NCBI GenBank assembly: GCA_913776255.1
Contig: CAJYLV010000028.1
Span: forward strand, 1 to 45,298
From: an uncultured Sphingomonas sp.
GTDB lineage: Bacteria; Pseudomonadota; Alphaproteobacteria; Sphingomonadales; Sphingomonadaceae
Length of the DNA: 45,298 nucleotides
Reading direction: 5' to 3'
Position 1 is the stretch's first letter; each line of letters begins with the position of its first letter. The position numbers and the translations under genes were made by a program. The notes below the pieces were generated by a model. It was not told the DNA's origin, did not search any database, and worked only from the letters and a program-made list of their open reading frames with translations. Below are positions 1 through 7,770 of the stretch, in pieces.

Positions 1-186
1 TGCTCGCAGTTCATGACGCTGGAGCCGGGCGACATCATCACCACCGGCACGCCGCCGGGCGTCGGCCTCGGCCAGAAGCCGGAGCCGTGGTACCTCAAGG
101 CCGGCGACGTGGTCGAGCTCGGCATCGAGAAGCTCGGCGAGCAGCGCCAGGAGTTCGTCGCCTGGTCGCGCGCGGCGCTCGGCTAA
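1..186 (+). CDS. fumarylacetoacetate hydrolase family protein, C-terminal end
   Basis: Only the last 61 codons are in the window. The frame is open from base 1 to a TAA at 184-186. The translation contains [13 protein letters not shown] followed by a glycine/proline-rich turn and [15 protein letters not shown]. This is the typical C-terminal part of the fumarylacetoacetate hydrolase (FAH) fold, which carries part of the acid-substrate pocket. Family members hydrolyse or decarboxylate 2,4-dioxo acids. In sugar catabolism they act on diketo-deoxy sugar acids, in aromatic catabolism on ring-cleavage products. The substrate cannot be decided from this fragment. Confidence 0.85.
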   Translation, partial: CSQFMTLEPGDIITTGTPPGVGLGQKPEPWYLKAGDVVELGIEKLGEQRQEFVAWSRAALG

Positions 187-260
187 GGTCCGAGCACCAT
201 CAGCGTGCTCCGGCGGATGCCGGAGCCCGGGGCCACTGACGTCACCGCCCGCGGCTCTGG

Positions 261-280
261 GCTCCCGCTTGCGCGGGAGC
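261..280. repeat. short GC hairpin (8-bp stem, 4-nt loop)
   Basis: GCTCCCGC, loop TTGC, then GCGGGAGC form a perfect stem in the 258-bp gap between the FAH-family gene and the ThuA-like gene, whose 3' ends face each other. A related hairpin (GCTCCTGC/GCAGGAGC, same loop size) sits at 3993-4016, again between two genes that end towards each other. No T-run follows on either strand, so it is better called a REP-like hairpin than a standard terminator. Nothing else is recognisable in 187-444. Confidence 0.5.
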
Positions 281-444
281 ACGAGGGGCGCGGCGGCCCC
301 CCACCGTCACCGCCGACGTGTTCCGGGATCCACCTCCCCGCGGGGGTATCGCCTGAGCAGCGCGCGGTACGGTGGATTCGGGAAGGAGTGCGGGATGCTG
401 GACGTCGATGAGCGCCGCGATCCTCGCGGCGCTCCGCCGTGCCC

Positions 445-1236
445 CTACTTCGCCGCCGCCCAGCGGATCGCGTTGGTCAGCACGCGACGGTAGTTGGGAT
501 CGTCGTAATTGGCCGCGTCATGCCCGAGCGCCGAGAAGAAGACATGCCCCTTGGCGCGCGGGTTGACCCACATGATCGGGTGCTTGCCCATGCGCAGCTT
601 GTCGCCGGTGCGATAGCTCGCCTCGTCGACGCGGGCGAGCACGGTCATGCCATGCTGGCTGGGATCGCCGCTGAACGAATACCATTCGTCGCTCGAGGTC
701 CACGGCAGCTTCACCCCCGCCATCACGGGATGGCGCGGCTGGTCGACCAGGATCGTCGCGCGCTGGATGTGATCGGCGCCGTTGGGATGGCCGATGAACT
801 CGGTGCCGATGATCGTGTCGACGTACCAGGGCGACTTGTGGCTGTTGTCGCCCGCGGCGTGGAGCGCGACCACGCCGCCGCCACGCGCGACGAAGCGCTG
901 GAACGCCGCCTGCTGCTCGGGCGTCAGGAACTCGCCCGAGGCGCTGTTGAGCACCACCACCGAGAAATGCTTCAGCGCCTCGTCGTTGAACACCGCGCCG
1001 TTCTCGGTCTGGAAGCTCTTGCGGCCGAGCCCGCGCGCGATGTCGGCGAGCACCTCGTTCGAGTGCGGGATATGCTCGAAGTGGCGCCAGCCGTTGGTCT
1101 TGGAGACGATCAGCACGCCGCGCTCGATCCCCGCGGGCATGGTCGGCGGCGCGGTGTCGAGCGTCGGCGTCGGCAGGTGCGGGTCGGGGGCGGCCTGCGC
1201 CAGTGCCAGCGCCCCGAGCATCGCGATCAGTCGCAT
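445..1236 (-). CDS. ThuA-like domain protein, exported
   Basis: 263 residues. The first 16 or so residues form a short hydrophobic signal peptide ending near AQA. The body has the ThuA-like (trehalose utilisation, glutamine-amidotransferase-like fold) pattern: VLIVSKTNGWRH near residue 42, VVVLNSASGEFLTPEQ, GGGVVALHAAGD, and the C-terminal HPIMWVNPRAKGHVFFSALGH and NAIRWA. Such proteins often lie in sugar-utilisation loci of soil and plant bacteria. Their biochemical role is mostly unknown. The start is supported by AGGAGA about 8 nt upstream. The gene begins 22 bp after the carboxylesterase on the same strand, so the two are probably one operon. A paralogue starts the next minus-strand unit at the right end of the window. 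Confidence 0.88.
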   Translation of the reverse strand: MRLIAMLGALALAQAAPDPHLPTPTLDTAPPTMPAGIERGVLIVSKTNGWRHFEHIPHSNEVLADIARGLGRKSFQTENGAVFNDEALKHFSVVVLNSASGEFLTPEQQAAFQRFVARGGGVVALHAAGDNSHKSPWYVDTIIGTEFIGHPNGADHIQRATILVDQPRHPVMAGVKLPWTSSDEWYSFSGDPSQHGMTVLARVDEASYRTGDKLRMGKHPIMWVNPRAKGHVFFSALGHDAANYDDPNYRRVLTNAIRWAAAK

Positions 1237-1258
1237 CCCATCTCTCCTGTGCTAAAGG

Positions 1259-2695
1259 TCATCGTGCCGGCGTCGCGGCGGCGCGCGCCTGGTCGATCTC
1301 GGCGCCCCACGGGTCGCGCGCCACCACCGTCTTCCCGTCGGCGGCGAAGTCGGCGATCGTGTCGACGGCGCGATCGTAGCGCGGCCAGCGCGGCAGGCCG
1401 GCGCCGTTGGGATCGCCGGTCTTCACGAAATTGGCGATATACTGCGCCATGGCATGCCCCATCGCGACGTCGCGCGGGCTGGTCTGCGCGCCATATTTGA
1501 TCGCGGCATTGTCGAAGAAGAAGGGGATGTCGGTGGCGTGCTGCGCGCCGGGCTTGCCGATCGCGCTGGCGACATAGGAGAAGCGGTACGACCATACCGG
1601 CACGCCCTTGTCGGCGAGCCGTGCGGCGGCGGCGCGCGCGCCCGCGACCATATAGCCGGTGCGCCCGCCGATGTCGGCGCTGGTGGCGCCGATCAGCATC
1701 GGCACGCGCGCGAACCGGTCCTGGTCGTAGGCGGCGCCCATGTCGACGACCACCTTGCCGTCGATGAAAGGGCCCGAGAAGGTCGGTGCGGCGGGATCGC
1801 GCGGCGCCATCGCGGCGAGGTTCAGCCCATCGACCACCTGCTCGCCCGGCAGCGCGCGCAGCCGCTCGAGCGCGTCGGGCGCGGCGGGATCGATGCCCTT
1901 GGCGCGCGCGAAATTGGCGCCGATCCGCTCGGCGTCGGCCAGCGCCTTGCCGCTCGGGTCGGGGTGACCGTCGCCGCCCGACATGGCGAAGGCCTGGTGG
2001 AACAAGCCGCGCGCCAGCGGCGAGGTGACGAGCTGGTGCACCGACATGCCGCCCGCGCTCTCGCCGACGATCGTCACCTTGGCCGGATCCCCGCCGAAGG
2101 CGGCGATGTTGCGCTGGACCCATCGCAGCGCCGCGATCTGGTCCATCGTGCCGTAATTGCCGAGCCGGCCGCCGTCGGCGTTCGCCTGGCTCAGCTGCGG
2201 CAGCGCGAAGCTGCCGAACCGGCCGAGGCGATAGTTAAAGCTGACGAACAGGACGCCGCGCCTGGCCATGTTCGCGCCGGCATAGGTGGGCGGCGAGGCG
2301 CCGCCGTTGACGAAGCCGCCGCCGTAGATCCACACCAGCACCGGCAGCTTGCCCTTCGCGGCGACCGGCTTCCAGACATTGGCGTAGAGGCAGTCCTCGG
2401 ACGGCGTGGTGCCGAGCGGCGCGGCGTCGCTGGGGAACGGCAGCTGCATGCAGTCGGCCGCGTAACGCGTGGCGTCGCGCGCGGTCGACCAGTGCGCCGC
2501 CGGCTGCGGCGCGCGCCAGCGCAGCGCGCCCACCGGTGGCGCGGCGAAGGGGATGCCCTTCCAGCTCGCCACGCCGTCGCTCACCGCACCCCGAACCGGA
2601 CCGGCGTCGGTGCTGACCGTCGTGCCCTGCGGCTGCGGCAGCGCGGGTGCGGCGATGAGCAGCGCGGCCAGCGCCGCGGCGATCGGCTTGATCAT
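1259..2695 (-). CDS. secreted type-B carboxylesterase
   Basis: 478 residues from the ATG at 2693-2695, chosen over a longer frame because GGGGGAGGAAG lies just upstream and a signal peptide (hydrophobic stretch at residues 5-18) begins there. Carboxylesterase type B features: GIPFAAPPVGALRW near 47, EDCLYANVW near 100, oxyanion-hole GGG at 125-127 and the nucleophile elbow GESAGG with Ser213. A histidine in HATDIPFFFDN fits the C-terminal part of the triad. It should hydrolyse carboxylic esters in the periplasm or outside the cell. Deacylation of plant glycans or aromatic esters is possible given the nearby glycan locus, but no substrate can be read from the sequence. ThuA-like gene follows 22 bp downstream. 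Confidence 0.92.
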   Translation of the reverse strand: MIKPIAAALAALLIAAPALPQPQGTTVSTDAGPVRGAVSDGVASWKGIPFAAPPVGALRWRAPQPAAHWSTARDATRYAADCMQLPFPSDAAPLGTTPSEDCLYANVWKPVAAKGKLPVLVWIYGGGFVNGGASPPTYAGANMARRGVLFVSFNYRLGRFGSFALPQLSQANADGGRLGNYGTMDQIAALRWVQRNIAAFGGDPAKVTIVGESAGGMSVHQLVTSPLARGLFHQAFAMSGGDGHPDPSGKALADAERIGANFARAKGIDPAAPDALERLRALPGEQVVDGLNLAAMAPRDPAAPTFSGPFIDGKVVVDMGAAYDQDRFARVPMLIGATSADIGGRTGYMVAGARAAAARLADKGVPVWSYRFSYVASAIGKPGAQHATDIPFFFDNAAIKYGAQTSPRDVAMGHAMAQYIANFVKTGDPNGAGLPRWPRYDRAVDTIADFAADGKTVVARDPWGAEIDQARAAATPAR

Positions 2696-2926
2696 CCGTC
2701 TTCCTCCCCCTCGCGCCCGGATCGTGCCCGGCGCGCGCCCTACCTTCCCCGCCGCGGCGGCGACGTCAACTAGCGCCACCGCGGCCGACCGCGTCGGCGC
2801 CGATGATCCTGTCGCGCCGCCAGACACGTAGCTGGTGGTTACCGCCCAGTTAACCGTGACTTTAAGACTCTGTTAGGACCTTTATGGCAGATCGTCTGTC
2901 ACAATCACAGCGATAGGAGAGCTGCC

Positions 2927-3088
2927 GTGGATGATCCGCGCAAGCTCAAGAACGAGCTGGAAGTGGCAGCGCGCATCGCCGGCTCGCTGACCGATATACG
3001 CGCCGCGCAGGAGGTGGAGCGCTACATGCGCGAGGTGGAGGCTAAGCTGCGCTTCCCTCCCCGGCCCAGCGCCGACGTGGTGATCTGA
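2927..3088 (+). CDS. small hypothetical protein coupled to GAF protein
   Basis: 53 residues from a GTG at 2927-2929, preceded by AGGAGA 8 nt upstream. The sequence is charged and probably largely helical (KNELEVAARIAGSL, then an E/R-rich stretch VERYMREVEAKL), with no signal peptide or membrane segment. The stop TGA (3086-3088) overlaps the ATG of the GAF-domain gene, so the two are very likely co-translated. I do not recognise the family. It may be a partner or regulator of the GAF protein. Upstream 2696-2926 is the divergent control region with the carboxylesterase. I saw no clear promoter there. Confidence 0.6.
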   Translation: MDDPRKLKNELEVAARIAGSLTDIRAAQEVERYMREVEAKLRFPPRPSADVVI

Positions 3089-3573
3089 TGGGCGTCGCGG
3101 CCCCCCTGCCGGTGAACGAGCCGCTGCGCCAGCGCGCGGTCGACGCGTGCGGCGTCGTCGCGCGCCCGCGCCACCCCGAGCTCCAGCGGATCGTCGAGGA
3201 AGCGGCGCGGCTGGCGCATGCGCCGATCGCCGCGATCTCGGTGGTGGACCGGTCGCGCCAGTGGCTCGCCGCGCGCGTCGGCATCGACGGCGACGAGGGC
3301 CCGCGCACCGAGTCCTTCTGCGGCCACACCATCCTGCGTCCGGGCGAGCCGATGATCGTGGCCGACGCGCGCGACGATCGCCGCTTCCTCGCCAATCCCT
3401 CGGTGCTGGGTCATCCGCACATCCGCTTCTACGCCGGCGTGCCGCTGGTCGATCACGCGGGCTTCGCGCTGGGGGCGCTGTGCGTGGCCGACACGCGACC
3501 GCGGCTCGGCCGGTTCGACGTCTACGATCTGACCCACCTCGCCCGCCGCGCCGAACGGATCATGGCGCTGTAG
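3088..3573 (+). CDS. GAF domain protein
   Basis: 161 residues, essentially one GAF domain: AARLAHAPIAAISVVD near 40, then RQWLAARVG, a central TESFCGHTIL with a Cys-Gly-His, DARDDRRFLANP, and IRFYAGVPL followed by GALCVAD. GAF domains bind cyclic nucleotides, tetrapyrroles or other small ligands. This stand-alone cytoplasmic version of the FCGHTI type is common in proteobacteria, and its ligand is usually unknown. There is no output domain, so it would have to act on another protein. Translation is coupled (TGATG) to the preceding 53-residue ORF. Confidence 0.85.
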   Translation: MGVAAPLPVNEPLRQRAVDACGVVARPRHPELQRIVEEAARLAHAPIAAISVVDRSRQWLAARVGIDGDEGPRTESFCGHTILRPGEPMIVADARDDRRFLANPSVLGHPHIRFYAGVPLVDHAGFALGALCVADTRPRLGRFDVYDLTHLARRAERIMAL

Positions 3574-3641
3574 GCGCGGCCGGTCCGAACCTTCTGGCAC
3601 CCGCCGCGGTGCGACGCGTTGGGGCGTGGAAGGAGACGATC

Positions 3642-3848
3642 ATGTCAGACGAACGCGAGGAACAGCCCGTCCTGTACGTGCCGGACAGCCCCAACGTCGG
3701 CGCCGCCGATCCGGACGCGGACAAGGACGATCCCAAGCGCGCCGCCAAGGATCGCGCCCGCGCGGACGACCTCGCCGCCAAGGTGGCGGTGGGAGACGAG
3801 CTATCGGGCTATGAGAAGGTCGCCGGGCGCGGGGTCGTCGGCGAGTAG
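3642..3848 (+). CDS. small acidic hypothetical protein
   Basis: 68 residues with AAGGAG 9 nt before the ATG. Very rich in Asp, Glu, Lys and Arg (DPDADKDDPKRAAKDRARAD) and low in hydrophobic residues, so probably disordered in the first half. The end (VAVGDELSGYEKVAGRGVV) is less charged. No signal peptide, no Cys. The gene lies 68 bp after the GAF gene on the same strand. I do not recognise the family. Such small charged proteins are common in stress-related regions of sphingomonads, but no function is shown. Confidence 0.6.
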   Translation: MSDEREEQPVLYVPDSPNVGAADPDADKDDPKRAAKDRARADDLAAKVAVGDELSGYEKVAGRGVVGE

Positions 3849-3992
3849 GCGGGCGGTCGCCGCCACCGTCGCGCGAGCTGGCCGGGACCGCATCAGGCGA
3901 TCGACCCACCGCACGGGACTGGGCCGCCCCGATGGATCGCAGTCCGGCGGGGGTCGAGGCCCTAGGGCCGCGGTGGCGACACACGTGGCGCT

Positions 3993-4016
3993 GGGCTCCT
4001 GCTTCCGCAGGAGCCC
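3993..4016. repeat. GC hairpin (10-bp stem, 4-nt loop), related to 261-280
   Basis: GGGCTCCTGC, loop TTCC, GCAGGAGCCC: a perfect 10-bp stem in the 251-bp gap between the convergent ends of the small acidic gene and the TetR gene. It matches the hairpin at 261-280 in outline (GGGCTCC.GCTT..GC.GGAGC). It may act as a bidirectional transcription end or a REP-type element. There is no T-run. Confidence 0.5.
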
Positions 4017-4099
4017 ACGAGCGGTCCAGACGGGATGGATCGTACGCCGGGAGCAGTGCCTCGCATTCGGCGCGGCGAATCCGATCGTTATCGACCGGC

Positions 4100-4711
4100 C
4101 TAAGACGTCCCCTCGCCCTCCCCCGCGCCCCGATCGCGGAGGAGCATGCGCCGCGCCAGCTCGCGCGCGCGACCGCGCGGCAGCTCCAGCGCGCGTGCCA
4201 TCGCCGCGCCCAGCAGCGCGTCGCCGAGCGCCGCCAGTACCAGTTGCAGGGTCTCGTCGCGGATCGGTGCGTCGGATCGCTCCTCCTCGTGCGCCAGCTC
4301 CTCGACCAGATCGTGGACCGCGGTGAGCACGGGATCGAGCGCGTCGCGGTTGCCGGTGAGGATCATCCAGCTCGCCAGCGCCCCCGCCCCGCCCGCGCCG
4401 AAGGCATCGAACACGACGTCGACCAGCTCCGCTGGGTCGCGCTCGGCACGCGAGCGGCGCACCGCGTCGCGGATCGTCGCGACGATCGCCGCCGCCATCC
4501 GTTCGATCAGCGCCTGCTGCAGCCCGTCGGCCGAGCCGAAATGGTGGAGCAGGTTGGCGTGGGTCCGCCCGACCCGTGCCGCCACCGCCTTGAGCGTGAC
4601 CGCCTGGGGCCCGTCCTCCAGCAGCAGCGCGCGCGCGGCCTCCAGCGCCGCGTCACGCGACGCCTCGGGCGTCAGCCGCCGGCGGGGAAGGGCAGCGGTC
4701 GCCCGCGGCAT
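4100..4711 (-). CDS. TetR family transcriptional regulator
   Basis: 203 residues from the ATG at 4709-4711. The N-terminal half has the TetR helix-turn-helix: SRDAALEAARALLLEDGPQ, then VTLKAVAARVGRTHANLLHHFGS, then LQQALIERM. The C-terminal half is an all-helical ligand domain with a long acidic helix (ELVDVVFDAFG). A longer frame to 4777 exists but lacks family sequence at its N-terminus. The upstream Shine-Dalgarno is weak. The gene follows the GNAT gene on the same strand with an 84-bp gap, so the two may be co-transcribed. The target is unknown. Confidence 0.88.
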   Translation of the reverse strand: MPRATAALPRRRLTPEASRDAALEAARALLLEDGPQAVTLKAVAARVGRTHANLLHHFGSADGLQQALIERMAAAIVATIRDAVRRSRAERDPAELVDVVFDAFGAGGAGALASWMILTGNRDALDPVLTAVHDLVEELAHEEERSDAPIRDETLQLVLAALGDALLGAAMARALELPRGRARELARRMLLRDRGAGEGEGTS

Positions 4712-4795
4712 CGGATCGTGACCTGTCGGGGTTGCGGAATGTTGCCGCCCTTGTGCCCGCTTCCGCGCCGAAAGCAACCGGCGATGGGGCGGCGA

Positions 4796-5338
4796 TCAGG
4801 CCGCGATCGGCATCGCTCGCGCCGGATCGGCGGCGAGGTCGAGCGTATAGTCGACGCACTCCACCGCGGCGTCGCGCGCCAGCGCGTAGCGCCGCGACCG
4901 CCCGCACTCGACGAAGCCGAGCTTGCGCAGCACGCGCCCGGAGGCCGGGTTGTCGACGTGATGATGCGAGTCGATACGCGCCAGCCCCAGCGCGTGGCGC
5001 GCGATGTCGAGCACCGCGCGCGCCGCCTCGGTGGCATAGCCGCGCCCCCATGCCTCGGGCGTGAGCCAATAGCCCAGCTCGACTCCGCCGCGCTCGCCGC
5101 GATGCAGCCCGACGCCGCCGACGAGACGATAGGCACCGCAGCGCTCGGCGATCAGGAACCGCGGCTCGCGCGGGTGCGGCGGGAGCGAGAGGAAGGCCGT
5201 CGCGTCCTCCTCGGCATAGGGCCAGGGCACGCGCGCCAGCCGCGACACCACCGCCTCGTGCGCGATCGCGCGCGCCAGCGCGGGGGCGTCCTCGAGCCAG
5301 CCCGGCCTGAGGGTGAGTCTCGGCGTCAACGCGAACAT
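4796..5338 (-). CDS. GNAT family N-acetyltransferase (RimJ/RimL-like)
   Basis: 180 residues from the ATG at 5336-5338, chosen because AAGGAG lies 7 nt upstream. RimJ/RimL-type pattern: TPRLTLRPGWLEDAPALARA at the start, GGVGLHRGERGGVELGYWL in the middle, then the acetyl-CoA loop EAWGRGYATEAARAVLDIA, and NPASGRVLRKLGFVECG. It should transfer acetyl from acetyl-CoA to an amine, either a protein N-terminus or a small molecule. Cytoplasmic. The upstream neighbours are the ribosomal genes rplU-rpmA, ended by their own terminator at 5412-5442, so this gene should have a separate promoter. Confidence 0.9.
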   Translation of the reverse strand: MFALTPRLTLRPGWLEDAPALARAIAHEAVVSRLARVPWPYAEEDATAFLSLPPHPREPRFLIAERCGAYRLVGGVGLHRGERGGVELGYWLTPEAWGRGYATEAARAVLDIARHALGLARIDSHHHVDNPASGRVLRKLGFVECGRSRRYALARDAAVECVDYTLDLAADPARAMPIAA

Positions 5339-5411
5339 GCTCCGTCTCCTTGTTCGGGCCGCTGCCACAATCGGATGACGGTGGCGCGACACGCTGGGGC
5401 GAGGGAGCATG

Positions 5412-5442
5412 AAAAAAGGGAGCCGGGGCGGACCCGTCTCCC
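5412..5442 (-). terminator. intrinsic terminator of rplU-rpmA
   Basis: Read on the minus strand: GGGAG-A-CGGG, loop TCCGC, CCCG-G-CTCCC, then six T. The stem is about nine pairs with one mismatch and is followed directly by the T-run. It lies about 70 bp after the rpmA stop and before the GNAT gene. Confidence 0.85.
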
Positions 5443-5451
5443 TTGTTGGCT

Positions 5452-5472
5452 GGGTTCCGTGCTGCGGAACCC
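5452..5472. other. hairpin between rpmA stop and its terminator
   Basis: GGGTTCCG, loop TGCTG, CGGAACCC: a perfect 8-bp stem about 40 nt after the rpmA stop, in addition to the T-tailed terminator at 5412-5442. It could stabilise the 3' end of the mRNA. No T-run of its own. Confidence 0.5.
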
Positions 5473-5511
5473 CGGGTCGCCCTGGTGGACAACCCGGTTG
5501 GTTGCCCGATG

Positions 5512-5781
5512 TTACTCGGCCGCGGCCGCCATAATGTCGACCGAGCAGAATTTGCGGCCGAGCTTGCCCTCGTGGAACACCACGCGGCCGTCGATCAGCG
5601 CGAAGAGGGTGTGGTCCTTGCCGATGCCGACGTTGCGACCCGGGTAGAACTTGGTGCCGCGCTGGCGCACGAGGATGTTGCCCGCGATCGCTTCCTGACC
5701 GCCGAACTTCTTCACGCCGAGACGACGACCGGCCGAATCACGACCGTTGCGCGACGAACCGCCTGCTTTCTTATGTGCCAT
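5512..5781 (-). CDS. rpmA: 50S ribosomal protein L27
   Basis: 89 residues, the usual bacterial length. It begins [16 protein letters not shown], the conserved N-terminal arm that reaches the peptidyl-transferase centre, followed by [25 protein letters not shown] and [12 protein letters not shown]. The start is directly the mature-type Met-Ala-His, with no N-terminal extension as seen in Firmicutes. The gene follows rplU by 26 bp on the same strand and is ended by a strong terminator. Confidence 0.98.
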   Translation of the reverse strand: MAHKKAGGSSRNGRDSAGRRLGVKKFGGQEAIAGNILVRQRGTKFYPGRNVGIGKDHTLFALIDGRVVFHEGKLGRKFCSVDIMAAAAE

Positions 5782-5807
5782 TGCTCTTGCTCCTGCGCGC
5801 TACGTGA

Positions 5808-6104
5808 TCAGCCGACCGACACGATCTTGAGGATCGTGTGGTTCTGGCGATGGCCGTTGCGACGACGATAATTGTGGCGGCGACGCTTCTTGAAGACGAT
5901 CACCTTCTCGCCCTTGGCCTGGGCGACGATCTCCGCCGCGACGGTGAGGCCGTCGACCGACTTGAGATCCGCGCCCTCGCCCGCGAGCAGCACGTCACCC
6001 AGCGTCACCGACGCACCGGCTTCGCCCTCGATCTTCTCGACGACGATCTTGTCTCCGGCGGCGACGCGGTACTGCTTGCCGCCCGTGCGCACGACTGCGA
6101 ACAT
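5808..6104 (-). CDS. rplU: 50S ribosomal protein L21
   Basis: 98 residues from the ATG at 6102-6104 ([14 protein letters not shown]), the standard L21 start. A GAAGGAAAC Shine-Dalgarno lies upstream and the in-frame extension to 6149 is not family-like. Other signatures are GDVLLAGEG and the basic [19 protein letters not shown] near the C-terminus, which binds 23S rRNA. First gene of the rplU-rpmA operon. A promoter with a TTGACA box lies at 6186-6214, giving a leader of roughly 75 nt. Confidence 0.98.
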   Translation of the reverse strand: MFAVVRTGGKQYRVAAGDKIVVEKIEGEAGASVTLGDVLLAGEGADLKSVDGLTVAAEIVAQAKGEKVIVFKKRRRHNYRRRNGHRQNHTILKIVSVG

Positions 6105-6185
6105 GGCTACGATGTTTCCTTCAACGGGAATTGCTTCCCAAAATGTCATGGACCGCGACGGGCATGCCGCACGGTTGAAGCGTGG

Positions 6186-6214
6186 CGGTTAGGATAGCCC
6201 TTCCGGGATGTCAA
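6186..6214 (-). promoter_or_regulatory. probable promoter of rplU-rpmA
   Basis: On the minus strand a perfect -35 TTGACA (6209-6214) is followed after 17 nt by TAACCG (6186-6191), a weak -10. It lies between hspQ and rplU, and the start of rplU is about 80 nt downstream. The -35 and position are convincing, the -10 is not. Confidence 0.5.
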
Positions 6215-6239
6215 CCGATTCCCCGCCCGGACGGTGGGG

Positions 6240-6620
6240 TTAATGGCGGTGCAGCCGCTTCAATCCATAGCGCCCGTCGTCGAACCGGTCGAACAGCCCG
6301 GCGATCGCGGGATGGTCGACGGGCTCGTCGCTGTCGTCATGCTCCAGGTTCTGTTGGCTGACATAGGCGACATAGCTCGATTCGAGATTCTCGGCGAGCA
6401 GATGGTAGAAGGGCTGATCCTTGGCAGGGCGCAGCGTCTCCGGGATCGACTGATACCATTCCTCGCTGTTGGCGAAGACCGGATCGACGTCGAAGATCAC
6501 GCCGCGGAAATCGAGCATCCGGTGGCGCACCACGTCGCCGATCGAGAAACGGGCGTGCGCGATCGGTGGCGCGATCGGATCGTCAGGGAGGCGGGTATCA
6601 GCCAGCACAGCGCGGGTCAT
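6240..6620 (-). CDS. hspQ: heat shock protein HspQ (YccV-like hemimethylated-DNA-binding domain)
   Basis: 126 residues. After a short N-terminal extension the YccV-like domain begins at HARFSIGDVVRHRMLDFRGV (about residue 22) and continues with DVDPVFANSEEWY, DQPFYHLLAEN and YVAYVSQQNLE, all typical of HspQ. In enterobacteria HspQ promotes Lon-dependent proteolysis and was first described as binding hemimethylated DNA. E. coli HspQ is about 105 residues, so this version is longer at both ends. No Shine-Dalgarno is visible before the ATG at 6618-6620, and a promoter-like pair sits so close that the mRNA may be leaderless. Confidence 0.9.
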   Translation of the reverse strand: MTRAVLADTRLPDDPIAPPIAHARFSIGDVVRHRMLDFRGVIFDVDPVFANSEEWYQSIPETLRPAKDQPFYHLLAENLESSYVAYVSQQNLEHDDSDEPVDHPAIAGLFDRFDDGRYGLKRLHRH

Positions 6621-6626
6621 GCGGAC

Positions 6627-6654
6627 TATCTAGTGCAGAAATCGTGCAGCACAA
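6627..6654 (-). promoter_or_regulatory. possible hspQ promoter, giving a near-leaderless mRNA
   Basis: Minus strand: TTGTGC (6649-6654), 16-nt spacer, TAGATA (6627-6632). The hspQ ATG starts 7 nt after the -10-like box, so a transcript from here would have almost no leader. This fits the missing Shine-Dalgarno. Two direct GTGCAG copies lie on the plus strand in the same stretch. Confidence 0.35.
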
Positions 6655-6747
6655 CACGAGATGCGCTTGCGCTGCGTATCGCAAGCCGCTAGGGGCCGCG
6701 CCTCGACCAACCGCCGGGCGCTTTTCGAGGCCGCCGGTGACCCTCGC

Positions 6748-6837
<90 letters not shown>

Positions 6838-7003
6838 CTTACCGATGCCAGCGGGTGTGCCGACGCGATCCAAGCGCCAAGCGTTCGACTGGTGATGAGC
6901 GTCCCTATCAACGCGATGCTGCACCGCGCGTCCGCGTGCCAGGTCCGTCGCATCGGCCGTATACCCGCGTGTCGCCTCGGGTTATTGCCCATGAAAGAGA
7001 CAG

Positions 7004-7714
7004 TTGAGGGTAAAACATGCGGCAGTGCATAGGCAGGCGGTCGTGACGACGAAGAGCGATCGATCGGCCGGCCGACGGCCAAGCGACGGCTACTGCCGGG
7101 CGGCCTGGGACGCCGTGTGTCGCTCGCAGGCCGTGATCGAATTCGACCCCACCGGCAGCATCACCTGGGCAAACGATCGCTTCCTGACGTTGATGGGCTT
7201 CAGCCTGGCGCAGTTGATCGGCCAGCCGCATCGCCGATTGTGCGACGTCGGCTATGCGGCGTCACCGGCGTACGAGCAATTCTGGACGATGCTCCGGCGC
7301 GGGAACTTCGAGCAGGGCGAGTTCATGCGGCGGCGCGCCGACGGGTCGGAGGTCTGGTTGCAGGCGAGCTACAATCCGATCTTCGATCGTGAGGGCGTGG
7401 TGCGCCGCATTCTCAAGATCGCCGTCGACGTCACGCGGCAAATCCAGCTCGAACGGGCGTTGCAGGCGAATCAGGCGGCGATGCAGGGCACGATGGGAGA
7501 GTTGGGCGCGATCGTGACGAATATCACCGCGATCGCCGGCCAGACGAACCTGCTGGCGCTCAATGCCGGTATCGAGGCGGCGCGCGCCGGCGAGGCCGGC
7601 CGGGGCTTTGCGGTGGTCGCGTCGGAGGTGAAGAAACTGTCTGGCGACACACGCGCCGCGACCGATCGCGCCCAGCAAATGCTCGATCGTCATCGCCACG
7701 ATGCGCTGGCCTAG
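7004..7714 (+). CDS. soluble PAS domain / short MCP signalling protein
   Basis: Up to 236 residues. A PAS domain spans about residues 40-145 ([57 protein letters not shown]). It is followed by a short methyl-accepting chemotaxis signalling segment with the hairpin-tip core [19 protein letters not shown] and [15 protein letters not shown]. There is no membrane segment. The MCP part is only about 75 residues and stops soon after the tip, much shorter than a full signalling domain. The start is uncertain: TTG 7004 follows GAAAGAGA, and GTG 7025 or GTG 7043 are alternatives that keep the PAS domain. It would sense a cytoplasmic or redox cue and signal to CheA/CheW. Converges with metQ. Confidence 0.82.
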   Translation: MRVKHAAVHRQAVVTTKSDRSAGRRPSDGYCRAAWDAVCRSQAVIEFDPTGSITWANDRFLTLMGFSLAQLIGQPHRRLCDVGYAASPAYEQFWTMLRRGNFEQGEFMRRRADGSEVWLQASYNPIFDREGVVRRILKIAVDVTRQIQLERALQANQAAMQGTMGELGAIVTNITAIAGQTNLLALNAGIEAARAGEAGRGFAVVASEVKKLSGDTRAATDRAQQMLDRHRHDALA

Positions 7715-7770
7715 CGGCGGCAGGGGGCGTTCGTCGCGAGCCTGACCGTCGCCGCCTGCCGCTCTTCGGC

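Noticed and set aside
6959..6964. GTATAC near 6959 as another member of the glycan operator family
   Set aside because: Only the 6-mer core is present, about four such 6-mers are expected by chance in a window of this composition, and the gene downstream is a PAS/MCP protein.
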